A model generated the notes under the pieces. The model was not told the DNA's origin, did no database searches, and saw only the letters and a list, made by a program, of their open reading frames with translations. Position numbers and translations under genes: made by a program. A stretch of DNA of 64,000 nucleotides from Dysidea avara (Eukaryota; Porifera; Demospongiae; Dictyoceratida; Dysideidae). The stretch covers positions 6,783,277 through 6,847,276 of the forward strand of contig NC_089281.1 in assembly GCF_963678975.1 (NCBI RefSeq), written 5' to 3'. Numbering within the stretch: the stretch's first letter is position 1; each line of letters opens with the position of its first letter. This document shows, in pieces, positions 1 through 39,345 of the stretch.

Positions 1-75
1 TTGTGCAGTAACTTTAAATGTACTACTATTGAGTGTGGATATACACATTTGAGATGTACGTACTCCATATTGTAG

Positions 76-1176
76 TTGTTCAACTCTCGTACTAGTCAGC
101 TGGTGTTGGGTGCAGGGGCAGTACAGGCAGTTGGTATTAAGACAATCACAACAAGACACTTGGCACTATCATCACGTTGTCTACAAGTGATCATGTTATT
201 ACTAACTGATCTGAGTAGGTTCTTCCAGACCAGACTATCCACCCAACAGAGTGTACTACTAACACAGTTCAGCCTGATCACTGAGGTATGGTCTATAGGA
301 CTTGTTCTTTACTACCTGTACAAGTCATGTACCTCTGCCCATTTTACAAATAGGAGTATGTTACTATAAGTTATCAGTGGCTAAAAGTAATGGGTTGGTT
401 CCCTTTTTTTCCTCTGAAGCTTTAGTACATCACTAAAGAGAGATTCCACTGTATTTGAGCCACTGGTTTTTATACACTTATTTCACAGGATTTCAGTGGT
501 CACTGTCGTGAGATCAGCAACAAACTAGTGTTCATTATTGATGAGGTGATATTGAAGCAGCTAACACGATGGGAGGCCAAACCACCCACTCCTTCCCCTC
601 CATTCAAGGTCATCATCAAACAGACCACTAAACTACATGAAGCACTGGTAGACTTGCTGCCCCCTGAACAGCTTCAAGCTGTCTTCAACGGGATTGAGGA
701 GAGTGTGAAGAAGAGACTAAGGGTTGTCCTGAACAAAGCTAAGATAACTAACAATGGCAGTGCACAACATGGGTAAGTGGACATGTACTAACTGATAAAC
801 TGCAATGGAATCCCACTTTCATTATAGACCCAAAATATTTTGTTAGTTACTGGGAGAACATTTGGTGTCAGCTAGCACGTGGCTTAGTATGCTTATCAGA
901 TCAGTATTAGAGCTCTTTAAAGGCAACAACATTTTGGCTAGGATGTTTTTTTTTCTGTCCCTTTCACAGGCGAAATGGTTACCGAGTCTATTAGACATAA
1001 GGACCACTATTCTGTGTAGTAGTAGGATTCAGTCCTGTGTTACATTTTAACCAATGCAATTCTTTTCCAGGTTGGTCAATTCAGAGTTAACATTATTCAA
1101 GTCAGCACTGAACTCCCTAGAAGGCTTACAGAATTTCGGTGACAGTGTGTTTGATGTTTGGACTGTCAATAGATGA
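76..1176 (+). CDS. VPS54: VPS54, C-terminal exons (5' end outside window)
   Basis: Subunit of the GARP complex, which tethers endosome-derived vesicles at the trans-Golgi network. Three exons are visible: 76-285, 489-772 and 1071-1176, all with GT-AG borders and consistent phase. The first encodes QLVLGAGAVQAVGIKTIT, close to the conserved VPS54 stretch QLVIGAGALQVVGLKTITT. The second carries LHEALVDLLPPEQLQAVF, matching the LLPEEQ region, and NNGSAQHG matching NDGGPQ-G. The last begins LVNSELTLFKSALNSLEGLQ and stops at TGA 1174-1176. An AATAAA signal lies at 1208-1213. The upstream exon must end in phase 0 before 76. The stop lies 66 bp from the stop of the convergent NUDT14 gene. Orthology comes from remembered family sequence and is considered firm. 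Confidence 0.92.
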
Positions 1177-1242
1177 TAAACAATCTCATTATTATTATCA
1201 TTAATGAAATAAATACAAGTTTTTAATGTATCTATAAATCAC

Positions 1243-2122
1243 TCATTTTTTCAGACTAGGTAATTTTTTCTGCAGAAACCACATAATCGCTAGTACTACA
1301 CTTGGGGTTTTCAACTTCTTCTCATCATACATAAACGTGGTGATCTCATCCAGTGAGATATACACTACATCAATCATTTCTCCCTCAGCAGCTGATCCTC
1401 CCCCCTTATTGACTAACATGTCATCAGAGACCTCAGCATAAAACAAAGTTTGGTAGCTGCCAGATACACCAACACTGGAATAGTATGATGTAATTTTCTC
1501 AATGCAGTTAAGGGGTACATCATAGCCACATTCTTCTAAAATCTCTTCCTTTGTGATTTGTTCGTAGCTGTTTTCACTGTCCACTACTCCGGCACATAAT
1601 TCATGAGTTAGGCCAGTGCTACTGGGTGTGAAAATGGTACTCAAATCTTCAACAGGAATTTGATCATTTGCTGTTGCTGGCTGTGGTGTACTGCTGGCAC
1701 TCTTTGTCTTAACATTAAGAGGGGTAGCAAACACAGGATGATTCTTAATCTTGTCCTTGTTATGAGCCAGATATACAACTGTAACAGAGAGATGTTATTA
1801 CATTTCCTTGTATCCACTAAAAGGGCACAATTCTGACCTGGACGAAACTGCCTTACAAAGACAAACTCAGACCTTGACTTGTGGAATATCAACACAGCTA
1901 CACTGTATAAGTAATATAAGGTTGAGTATTTAAACGTAAAACAAACCTATCGTGCTGCTTGACACAGTCCCAAATTCTTGGTTGACCATTCTAAGATGTA
2001 AAGACGGTAGCAACAACGCAAACTTTATTTATTTCACTCACTTGTTTGTATCTCATCCTATACGGTTGTACAAACTTGGAATCAACACAAGGCTCGAGAG
2101 AAACACAGTCAATCTTCTCCAT
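1243..2122 (-). CDS. NUDT14: NUDT14, UDP-sugar pyrophosphatase (Nudix hydrolase)
   Basis: Hydrolyses UDP-glucose and other nucleoside diphosphate sugars in the cytosol. Four exons on the minus strand: 2042-2122, 1947-1990, 1838-1902 and 1243-1778, giving about 241 aa against 222 in human. The start ATG at 2120-2122 opens MEKIDCVSLEPC. Exon 2 encodes NGQPRIWDCVKQHDS, matching human NGAQKSWDFMKTHDS. Exon 3 encodes SEFVFVRQFRP, the family's conserved VKQFRP strand. The Nudix helix is visible as EEILEECGY (REUxEExGU core), followed by SYYSSVGVSGS and the C-terminal FLQKKLPSLKK. A variable Ser/Thr-rich insert sits between the QFRP strand and the Nudix box. It is divergent with YY1, the two start codons lying 93 bp apart. 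Confidence 0.9.
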
Positions 2123-2215
2123 TGCAAAATGCCGAGGAATAAGCGCATGGGATAGAATGTTACGCGCTCCCACATCAAATAAACAATCACGTGTTTTGGG
2201 TTTGAAATTGGCAAG
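2123..2215. promoter_or_regulatory. Bidirectional promoter between NUDT14 and YY1
   Basis: Only 93 bp separate the two start codons, so both 5' UTRs and core promoters must overlap here or extend into the opposite gene. The segment holds CACGTG at 2189-2194 (an E-box-type hexamer) and no obvious TATA box. The YY1 start codon itself lies in a YY1-like motif (AAGATGGCGACC, 2213-2224). Promoter activity is inferred from geometry only. Confidence 0.6.
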
Positions 2216-4263
<2,048 letters not shown>

Positions 4264-4499
4264 TTTTTAACTCCTCTCCTGTTGTTTGTGTGTGTGCCAC
4301 GAATTGAACGAGTGTTCATGTTATTTGTCGTCATTGTAATATAGTAGCTTTTTTAATTTGTACATGAAAAATGCAATGAATTTAAGTGTCATTCAAGTCA
4401 GTGTTATTTTAATCCTATCCAGCTGCCTAGCCATGAAGCCCAAGACTCATTCCTTGAATTAGTATCACTTATCTGCAGAGGAAAAACCCATGGTAGCAT

Positions 4500-7024
4500 T
4501 TAGAAAACAACAGTTAACAAAAATTCTGTGTATGGCAACATGACCAAACTAGTAAAATTAAATGATACTTGTTTACATTCTCTCACATTGTCAGTATTGC
4601 CACTCCTTCCTCTGAATGTGTTAAATCCACCAAACTGGCTTTTATTCTGTCGAGCTTGTAGTTCAGCTATTCGCTGTTCCTCTTCAGCTTGTAGCCTAGC
4701 CTGGTTAATTTTGAATGTCTCTAAAAAGTCTGTACCACCTTGATCTTTGTAGAATTGGATTACAGGTCGTACATCATCCACCCCACTGTCGGCAATTGCT
4801 AAACAGAAAGCAAATTCAATCATGTAGGTGTGCACACACAGATCACTCAACTGAGCAAAAACTTTGCCAAATCGAACAATGTATCTGTCAGATCCCCAGT
4901 CCATTTCTTCACAATTAGTCCATTTTCTGGTTGCATCTGTATCGACTGTGGATCAGTATCAATCACAATGACTCTTGATAGTCCTCTGTTCAGGTCCGTC
5001 AAGTCCTAAGAAATTCCAATAGAAATTCCAGTTACCATATGGAATTTCTATTGTGTACATTTTATGTACACAATAGAAATTCCATATGGTAACTGGAGCA
5101 TGAAATACACTGATACAAGACTCACACCTTAATGTGGTGACCATTTCTGTAGTTGGTGGATTCCCTGTACAATCGGTACATAATAAATTGCTGGGGGTCC
5201 ATGGCATCCAGCAATGGTGCGGCACTCTTTATGTAACCACAAAACATTATATTATCTTCTTTATGTGAATTTATTTACCATCGGTGGCTCTGATGTGAAC
5301 ACTACTATTTCAAAGTGGTCAAAAAGTAGATCAAAAAATTTATCCAAGCCTGGCCTTTTTTGGTATTTCCAGCCAAAACTCCTCTAAAATAAAAGAATGA
5401 AATAAATCTGTAAATTGTAAGCATGGTATCTCACATCGTATTCGCTGTGAACTAAAATATCATTCATTTCTAAAACTAATGTGTAGGGTCGTTGATAAGG
5501 TGGAGGTAGCAGGTTTGGTAGTAACTTCTCATGTGCTGGATTAGCAAAATACTAACAAACAAAAACAATTTGGACAACAAAGAACAAACATTAAATACAC
5601 TCACATTCTTAAAGTCCACAAGGGAGTCTCTTGTTCTCAGAAGATATGCATTGAAAACTGGTTCATCTTTGTACTTATCAGGAATCTATTGGTGAAACAA
5701 CATCTATGTTGAAACATGATGCCTCAGGCCAGACTCTTATGAATTAGAGAATGGATTGGTGGTACGTTCAATAATTGTTGTTTTGCTCTCCGTCCTATAA
5801 TGCTTATTATTGAACAGAAGGATGTTGAAAACCCCCCCGAGACAATCAGCTTCTATAAAGTACTTATATATGCTTGAATACAGACATGTCTTCGTTTACC
5901 ATTTTTGCTAAATGCAACATTTGAATACAACTAAGAACAGCACCCATTGAAATGTTATACAGTGGGATAGTTACTCTCTATTTAACAGATTGGAAATGTC
6001 AATTTTCACATTGCATAGGCATGTCACATATGCAATCAACAATTAATTTTCATAAGGAAAGTGATAGTTGCCCATGCCACAAAAGTTATTTGAGATATAG
6101 TCGTGGTAGTTTTTAGCATAAACTAAAACATACCATACAGAATTAGAATATGTTCACAACCACTCACACATTGTCTCTTACAATAGCAGAAGACAGACTG
6201 AGCTTCGCCACACATGTAACATGGAACTTGTACAAACAAGGGGTAGTCACTTCCATACCGCCAATTGAAGCGCTCGCGACCAGGATCAAAAAGTTTGATC
6301 GCCAAAATATTGCCTTGATCACTTAATTTCATCTTTCCAAGAGCCTTGATTCTTGATCGTCAACCGTAAAAGCTTAGTAAATTCTCATGTTGCCCAAAGT
6401 TAGCTTTCCAAAGGTGTTTGATCGCCACTTTCGCGGATGCCTTGATCGCTTGATTCACTGCAAAAATACCCTTTGATCACTTGATTAAATCTTGATCCCG
6501 GTCGCAAGTGCACCAATTGGTGGTATGGAGGTGACTACCCCTTGACAAAGAACGGAGCTGTTCAAATAGATTGAAATCAACAGCTGCTCTTTCCCAAGAA
6601 ACTAAGGTTTAGCTGTAGAGGTCTAATCAACAATTTAGAAAACTGTTTCAAGGAATGCAAACCCAAATATACACAAGTCAGTTATGAATTTGCTAGTCCA
6701 GATATTCATCAATCATTGAGTGTCAATTAACAATTAAATTCGATTAATATAATTTTACCTCTTTCATTCCCTCAATCTGTGGTTCTGGCCTTCCTAAAGG
6801 AATCATTACTAAATCACTACTCAATTAAATCCTGACAAGTAACCTAGGATGTATATTCCCGCTGCAGTCACGGATGCTACAACACCGCCAGTGTACGCTA
6901 ATATTTTCTTCGCTAATCCGCTTTTCTTCTTCGGTCGCGTATAATAAAATGCACCACTTCGGACGCCAGTACCCGCCATTCGGGCACTGCTCAGCAAACA
7001 ACGTGCTACAAAAACACCTGCCAT
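4500..7024 (-). CDS. TIMM50: TIMM50, inner-membrane presequence translocase receptor
   Basis: Receptor subunit of the TIM23 complex in the mitochondrial inner membrane. Eight exons, minus strand: 6844-7024, 6759-6793, 5605-5687, 5435-5551, 5279-5383, 5128-5226, 4852-5005, 4500-4798. Exon 1 has an Arg-rich presequence and a hydrophobic helix (TGGVVASVTAAGIYILG). Exon 3 gives IPDKYKDEPVF, exon 4 QRPYTLVLEMNDILVHSEYD, exon 5 FDHFEIVVFTSEPPM, exon 6 AAPLLDAMDPQQFIMYRLYR, and exon 7 LNRGLSRVIVIDTDPQ. The FCP1-like fold lacks the catalytic DxDx motif, as in other Tim50 proteins. About 356 aa, close to human. Exon 3 is 83 nt where 81 would keep frame; an extra CT appears to shift it (see findings). 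Splice donors GTTACT and GTTGAG are weak but in phase. Divergent with the BTB-PDZ gene, 157 bp away. Confidence 0.9.
5028..5096. repeat. Perfect hairpin palindrome in TIMM50 intron
   Basis: Two 33-bp arms (5028-5060 and 5064-5096) are exact reverse complements around a 3-nt TTT spacer; arms start CCAGTTACCATATGG. A further partial copy of the arm motif (AATAGAAATTCCA) lies just left, at 5018-5030. It sits wholly in the intron between the exons at 4852-5005 and 5128-5226. Likely a foldback or MITE remnant; no clear target-site duplication was identified. Confidence 0.8.
6237..6544. mobile_element. MITE with about 31-bp terminal inverted repeats, TSD ACAAA
   Basis: A 308-bp element inside the long TIMM50 intron. 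It begins CAAGGGGTAGTCACTTCCAT and ends with the inverted counterpart ATGGAGGTGACTACCCCTTG, with few mismatches; weaker inverted similarity runs inward to about 58 bp. ACAAA is present on both sides (6232-6236 and 6545-6549), giving a 5-bp target-site duplication. The interior holds repeated CTTGATCG/TTTGATCG words and no coding potential. A plain non-autonomous DNA transposon; superfamily not assigned. Confidence 0.8.
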
Positions 7025-7181
7025 GTGTCTACTTGTAAAATTATATTCTAATATATTCGTCCAAAATTTTTATCACGTCCTTGCAAAAACCTGTGATGTT
7101 TATGGCTTCGGTACGCGTGCGCTTTCCCCGCAGTTGTCTTATTACAAAGAATTGGTGGGTAAATTGGTGTTGGGTTAAAGT
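7025..7181. promoter_or_regulatory. Bidirectional promoter between TIMM50 and the BTB-PDZ gene
   Basis: The two start codons face away from each other across 157 bp. No TATA box is obvious; a locally GC-richer stretch (GGTACGCGTGCGC, 7111-7123) may hold core promoter elements. Inferred from spacing alone. Confidence 0.55.
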
Positions 7182-15388
<8,207 letters not shown>

Positions 15389-15617
15389 ATGTGTATTTGT
15401 ATGTTTTTTGTTGTTGTTTGTCAACATCTCGGTCAACATGTCCAACACGTTTTATGTATGATGTAGTTTGGTGAATGTAACAATATCTGTACCATTTATA
15501 AAATGCTTGCATGTCTTGAGTTTTCGGATCCATGCAACCAAGAGTTAACGAAAAATTATCGATTGTTGCGCAAGCATGGGTTTGGCTATTTAATCGATTG
15601 TGGGTTTCAATTGCAAA

Positions 15618-19349
<3,732 letters not shown>

Positions 19350-19400
19350 CATAACGTATTACTATTTTTCTGTCAACCCCGTAATAATTTGGTGCTTGCC

Positions 19401-20382
19401 CTAAATGGGCTGTGCAAGTAGTTCTTCCAACAAGGAATCATTTTCTTCATCTTTGGCATCAATCTGAGGTAGACTTTTAACAGTGTAACTTGTCATTTTG
19501 ACACTACTATTTTTAGCAATACCAACATCCTCAGTTTTAGCTGCCAACAATTCAGTCAACATTTCGTCTTCTTCCACCACTGAATTTGTCACCGATGGTG
19601 GTGTGTTGATCTTACTTAAAGTCAGTATTGTTTCTTGCTTGTTTAACTTGTTATTTTTACTGCTCTTTTCTGCTGTTAATAGTGTAGGTGTGTCCAACAT
19701 AATGTCTCTATTGATAACTGGAGGGGGCTTATCTTCAATTATTACAGTACTGTGAGTATAGTTGCCCTCATCCTAATGTCACAAAAATTATGACCAGATT
19801 GTGTATCAAGTTTCTTACCTCAAAATATATTGGATCTAAATCAAGCCTTTTGTGCATGGGAAGCTTACTGATACTATCAGCCAAGTATTCCACATCAATA
19901 TCAAACACCTCACTGTATACATCAACAGTGTCATCACCTGGCACATCTTGTAAGGCATCTAGTGATGGTTGAAAACTGCTCTGTGAAGCTTGAAGTGCTG
20001 TGTAGCCACAAGAGTGACATACAGGGTCAATGAGTTATGCTAACCTGTTTGTTCTACAAGTTGTGTTAGTCTTTGTACGAGTTTTTCTTCAGTCACTTTA
20101 CTGCTGACTTCATCTACAATTTCACGAAACAAAGATTCGTGTGATACTGAGGTTTTATAACTCACCTTCGCTGTATCTGTCCCAATTACTAATTATCTTT
20201 CTCTTAGAAAACTTTCCATCGTTATGTTGCGTAGATAGGCCTGTAGTTTTGGTCGTATCCGAGTTTTTAGGGTTGGCGGGAGTGGTCGCCTTTCCGTCGT
20301 TGGCTTGTTGTCGACTACGGGGACTTTCTTCGTTGTTGGATGTCTTGCGCTGTTTAGCGTCCCGTTTTTTCCCCTTCCCCAT
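19401..20382 (-). CDS. AVEN: AVEN, cell-death and caspase-activation inhibitor
   Basis: Aven binds Bcl-xL and Apaf-1 and restrains apoptosis in vertebrates. Four exons on the minus strand: 20166-20382, 20045-20146, 19819-19997 and 19401-19772; about 289 aa in continuous phase. The diagnostic block FSKRKIISNWDRYSE at the end of exon 1 matches human YSKRKIVSNWDRYQD. Exon 3 has DVEYLADSISKLPMHKRL, parallel to VDSELLVRALQELPLCLRL. The protein ends in an acidic segment, ENDSLLEELLAQPI, in the place of the human acidic C-terminus. The N-terminus is basic (MGKGKKRDAKQRK) instead of the long vertebrate Arg-Gly-rich region. Start is the first ATG of the open frame. Orthology from remembered sequence; the SNWDRY block makes it convincing. 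Confidence 0.85.
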
Positions 20383-20399
20383 CCTCTACCTTTATTGTT

Positions 20400-23300
20400 A
20401 AGTCACCGCTTTTGCCGAGGCCCGAGCCGAGGCTTTGCGGTACTAAATTTGACTTTACGCCTGAAAATGATAGAATAATTATAGTAGTGCAAATATTTAG
20501 CAGTTTTATGTACGCGGTTCAAAAAATTGGCGAAATAACAGCGAATACCGGAGAAGACTGAAGGCAGGAATGTTTTCATTAAAAGTTTATATAATGTACA
20601 GAATCAATGTAGTCATTCTGCTCTTCACCTGTATCTCAGTGTGCCTCAGCTGATGTGGCAGAATCACTGCAAAAAGGCTGGTGGCTGCACCGGCTGTGGC
20701 TGGCACTGCATGGCAGTGCCTGATATTCTGCATGATTTCATAATCAGCTGCTTTATGGGATGCATTCAGCTTAGCCAGCATGTTTTTTTGTGGTTGCCGG
20801 ATAGCTGTTGTTTTTGTAGTTTGTGTTGTGGTAAGCACAGTGTAAGTAGCTATTTGTCAAGTTAGCCATCTCTCCTCAGCGAATTTTCACAATACTGAAA
20901 ATCAAACTGTCAAGACATTAAACCTAGCTATCCGGCAAACACAAAAAATTATGCAAAATGATTAGCTAGCTAGTTAAATACAGCAGAACCAAAAATGTAA
21001 TTCACTGCAAAATTAAGCTACGGCATACAGAAACCAGTAACTTTTTCACAGAAAGACCATTTGATCAAAGGGCTCACAATGGCCCCTTGCCACTGATTTT
21101 CTGTTAATTAATTATTATTATTATCCATCCTTACTGTGTAAACTATAATTACAAATGTGTATGATTAAGAACAAAACTACAATTTCAAATATGTATCATT
21201 GATGTATATTTGGTGGTCTATCTACGTTGCAACTGCCTAGCAAGCTCCATGGCATCAGACTAGAGCTAAATAATGAACCATCAGCTAAGGCGACTTGTAC
21301 TGACAAGCTGAACAGTATTGCCATGCATAGCTACATGACCTATATATAGCTAGCTAGCCATCTGACAGGTAGACAGGCTTGCCTCTTAAACCGTTAGAAG
21401 GGGTATAATTATGTGGTTAGTTTATATCTGGATGTCAGTCCCATTGGTGGTCATTGCAGTTAATGATAAGTATGTTGTATGTTGAAGAGTGTTCAACTGT
21501 TGAATCGTTCCATCATTATGATGCCATTCAGCACACTGTACAATTATAGTGTGGTTCTGTGGAGACTGCAACAGTGGAAACTTCAATAGAAGGGCCACCA
21601 TAATGTAAGAATTCTATAATGTATATAGTGAGCAGTAACCATAGCAGGCCATCAACATATGGTGTCCAGCTTGAATCATGCCTTAATTTGCTCTTCTGGT
21701 GTGACTTGGTGACTTATGAGTGAAGCATTCACAGCAGGTAGGACACCAATAACCACTCAACTATCATAAAACTGATGATTGAATGTCTTCCACATGTCCG
21801 ACCCCCTGCATCACTACCATGTACGGTTTCTACAGCTTTGCAGGAGCCTCCAACTCAGCACCCAATAGAGCACACCATCCTTGACCCATAATTGGGCAAA
21901 TCTTTGTTAGCTACAGCTAGGAGGCTAGTATGGGTCCATTATGACAGAATTTGCTATCTGAGAAGTATTCAACTGCAAACAAGTCTGACATGTACATTGA
22001 TTTGCACAGTACTGATATCATACAATACAGTAGTACTGTATATTAGGGATCATGGAGGTTTGCACTTTCTCACAAAAAATATTGACCATAAATCAGCCTC
22101 ACGATAGCCTCATGGTGGCAGTATTGGTCAAACTCAAAGTGCCTTCAGTAAGGCCTGAATGCTTCCAATAGGTTGCTTCAGTGGAATTTCCTACTGACTG
22201 CCTTCAGATAAGCGTAACTCAATAATGGTTAAGGCTATGGGCTTGATTTTTTTCACTACTTCAGCCCAACAGGTACCTTTTGGTACATACAACACATGCT
22301 TCATTGATTTATACACTGTCCTCCTTTGTATTCCATTTATCTTTGCTGACAGTGAATGTTGATTTGTGGCAATGCCGTGAGATGGCTTTCCTATGATTGT
22401 TGGGGGAATCGTCCAAGTGTTCTGTTGTGAGTGAATTGACTACAGAGGTCATTCTTACAGTGTTCTTAGTGTTGTTTTTTTGTAATGGGCTGAGCTTAGC
22501 TTGTAATCGCCACTTCACTATTTTAGTAATTGATATATAGCGTTTAGACAAAAACAATAAGCCTGGCACCATTCTTTCTTCTAACGCAGTAAGCGTGGGT
22601 TCTATATCTTTTAGTTGACAACCTCCCTTGTTTCACTGCTTTTTGTTTCTTTGATCTCTACTCAACTTACACCTAATTTTTCCCTTGTTTAATTCCTTCA
22701 GGAAATCACCAACACCATAGAACTATAAGGCTCCACATAAATCACTGAAGAGTGAAGACATCCACTCTCACTGATAATGCCTTTGTACATAGAGTTCTTC
22801 TGGACGATGGCTAGCTAGTTAAACTATAGCATCTACGATAGTTGCCACATAAACACATACATGCTGCATCAAAGTGGAATCAAATGTCTGGCATGGATCT
22901 TCCATTTCCAATGTATCAGTATGACTACGACATTGCTCTATACTGACCTGGAATAGGAAACTAGTCAGCAAATTTTCCAGAATCACCCCTGCTGCCATCC
23001 ACCATCATGATGTAATGGACATTACTTTTCAGCTTGTAGATCTAATACAAAGATTAATGATGTTTAATCAGTGTAATAGTTTACACATAAAGTACACACT
23101 GTGTGGGGCAACCTCTCCTATCCTACAACTTAATAATGACATTTTCACTTGTAACATCCATTCTTCTGTTTTGCTTTTAGTTCATAAGGTGGTTGGGTCT
23201 CAGCCACTCAGAATACATCCTCTCCCTCCCACTATCTTCTACAAGAGAGGACAGTGGGAACACTCCTCAGTTGCTGGGAGGACCACAATCACTCCCAGCT

Positions 23301-24600
23301 ACCCTTCATGCTCAGAAGAGGATGTTATTATTCCTCCTCATGGCTGAGGGAGTTGTCTCTGTTGGTAGACAGAGAGTTGACATGTACTGTAGAAATGATC
23401 CTAGTGAGTACAGTCTTAATTCAGCCAGTTCAAACCACTTCTTATATAGGTATATTCGTTGAGTTTGATTGTGGGTTTAAGTTTGGTCACAAACATCACA
23501 ATGATGACACTATGGCTGACTCATCTAAAGGAAAAGATCAAAATGATGGGGTTAAATATAATATTCTGTGTTTACACTTCACACAGTTGTTTAGCTTTCT
23601 CACAGGTCCTAGAGAGATAGTGATTCACTATCAGCCCAGAAGCTACTTTCACTACACAGAACCAAGCATAAACCCCGTCACTCCAAAATGAGGACACCTA
23701 ACTACATATTATATGGTAGCTACATCAAAGTGCATGCCTACTACAGAAACTAATCTGAAAAACCAGGACACATTGATAATCAGGATGCAAGTTGGATTGG
23801 CCCAGAAGTGTTCATACTACACAAGTTCTATTGTACAATTTTTTACCATAGCGTCTTCACATTTATAGTACAAAACTCTAGTATACTTTAACAGTGTAGT
23901 TATACTAATGACACTGATGACCTACACTACTCACTGTTCAGTTAGCCAGTGCGTGGCCAGCAGCATGATCCATGGTAAAAGGGTGTATATACAGCATGCT
24001 CGTGTACACATGTGTGGGACCCTAGCTACATACTTGTCTGTGATAGAGATAATCCAAAGAAGAGCCACTGCGGATGGATCACATCTTGACAGAGCTACCT
24101 CATTTATCCAGCTGGGGGCAGACACTAGAAATTTGACTTTTAATTTTGCCAGGGTCTTCCCTAACGATCAATAGAGCAGTGCAGTACCATTCTGAGTAAC
24201 TGCTGGCTCCACATGGGGAAAGACACACAATTGCTAGACTGTTTTCCTAGAATTTTTAAGAAACCAGTGATGTGTTGCAAGCCAAGGAAGTCTGTGGTTC
24301 CCAGCGTAGTGCGATTCACGGACCGTCAACTCTCACCGCCCATGTCACATTACCATAAAAGATTCGAGATTAAGGACTTGAGGGAGGGCAGGGAAATGGC
24401 ATTGAACAAGTAGCCTCGCATGATTGTTGACAATCCATTGACATCCTTGGTTGACATGAAGAAGGATATTGCATAACCAAACCATTTCTATCTAGTGCCA
24501 CGAACCAATCCTCCTAGATCACCTCGCTGTTAAACCTGCGCAATCTCTATTAAACTGGTATGGGGGCGCGAACTTGCTTTGAGTGATTGTGGTATTGAGT
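20400..24600. other. Gene-poor interval upstream of AVEN and C6orf120
   Basis: About 4.2 kb without a gene I can support. Short open frames at 20587-20865, 23015-23691 and 23908-24413 overlap in several frames and match no family I know. The sequence holds AT-rich stretches, GCTAGCTAG-type words and decayed repeat fragments. Non-coding exons or a lineage-specific gene cannot be excluded. Confidence 0.5.
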
Positions 24601-24635
24601 AAGTTATATGCTAACAAATTCATGCAGGTGGATTC

Positions 24636-25178
24636 ATGTTAAGCGCACAGACCCAGCTAGTGTTATTACTACAGATCGTATGTTTGATTATTAAGTGTAA
24701 CTCTTATCGCCTGCTCCAGGAGGTCAGTGGCACTGTAGAGGCGGGGGAATACAGCCATTACAAACTGGAGCCTACTTCGACGCTGGCACTCGTGCTGGTA
24801 TCACATAAAGGGGACGCAGACTTGTACGTGTCGCTTTCTAGCGAACCTCCCACCTTTGAACAATATGATTTTGCCAGTCAATCATGTGGCTATGAAATTT
24901 TAGTGCTACCAGAATCAAAAGTATCTACAATCGCTTCAGTATATGGACACATTCGATACAACAATACGGAGTATCGTTTATTTCTGGTTGAATGTCTGGT
25001 TGATATGGAGTACTATGATCCCCTCAAGATTGCCAATGATCCTGCATTGTTTGACATGATCAGGCAGCTCAAGATTAACTCTACTACCATGAAAGGAAGC
25101 TTCTGGTCTTCACTAGGGGAGTGGTTGCTATGGTTTCTAGCTCAATGTTTACAGCTTGGTGTGGAAATATTTTTGTAG
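24636..25178 (+). CDS. C6orf120: C6orf120/UPF0669 secreted protein
   Basis: Single-exon gene of 180 aa; human C6orf120 is about 190 aa and is a secreted glycoprotein linked to T-cell apoptosis, with no known enzymatic role. A signal peptide is visible (QLVLLLQIVCLIIKCNSYR). Then GEYSHYKLEP, HKGDADLYVSLSSEPPTFEQY and YGHIRYNNTEYRL match the family's conserved core (KGDADLYVS, YGH). The hydrophobic C-terminus, LWFLAQCLQLGVEIFL, parallels human LISILKLVLEILF. Start at the ATG at 24636-24638, which opens the signal peptide. The gene converges on the prominin-like gene, whose stop is at 25414. Confidence 0.85.
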   Translation: MLSAQTQLVLLLQIVCLIIKCNSYRLLQEVSGTVEAGEYSHYKLEPTSTLALVLVSHKGDADLYVSLSSEPPTFEQYDFASQSCGYEILVLPESKVSTIASVYGHIRYNNTEYRLFLVECLVDMEYYDPLKIANDPALFDMIRQLKINSTTMKGSFWSSLGEWLLWFLAQCLQLGVEIFL

Positions 25179-25413
25179 CTATGCTGTAAAAATTATGTAC
25201 AAAATTTTTATGTGTAAAGTACAGACATGTTCATGAAAAAAGTGACTGTTTAGATTTTACATAGCAAGTATTAGTGTAGTTCAATGGGACCAGGGTGGGT
25301 ATCAGTGAAATGAGTGCCTTAAGTCTGTTAAACATCCTACAAAAAAAAACAACTAGACATAATATCATAAGTCAGATAACTAAATTTATCAATACACAAT
25401 ACATGGGGATTAC

Positions 25414-39259
<13,846 letters not shown>

Positions 39260-39345
39260 CTTACTGATCTTATTTACAAACTACAAACCACAGTAACTCA
39301 TTCCCACAATCGATTATTTGTAAAAGTTGTAAACACGCGAGAATA
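39260..39345. promoter_or_regulatory. Bidirectional promoter between prominin-like gene and UQCC3-like gene
   Basis: The two start codons are only 86 bp apart and point away from each other. No TATA box is evident. At least one transcript must start inside or very near this interval; inferred from geometry. Confidence 0.55.

Noticed and set aside
20587-20865. Cys-rich frame on the plus strand and a matching frame on the minus strand
   Set aside because: Short, mirrored on both strands, no signal peptide or cysteine pattern of a known family.
23015-23691. Overlapping plus-strand frames with apparent exon borders
   Set aside because: Three frames overlap with similar lengths, none shows a recognisable domain, and the products differ fully by frame; listed only as part of the gene-poor interval.
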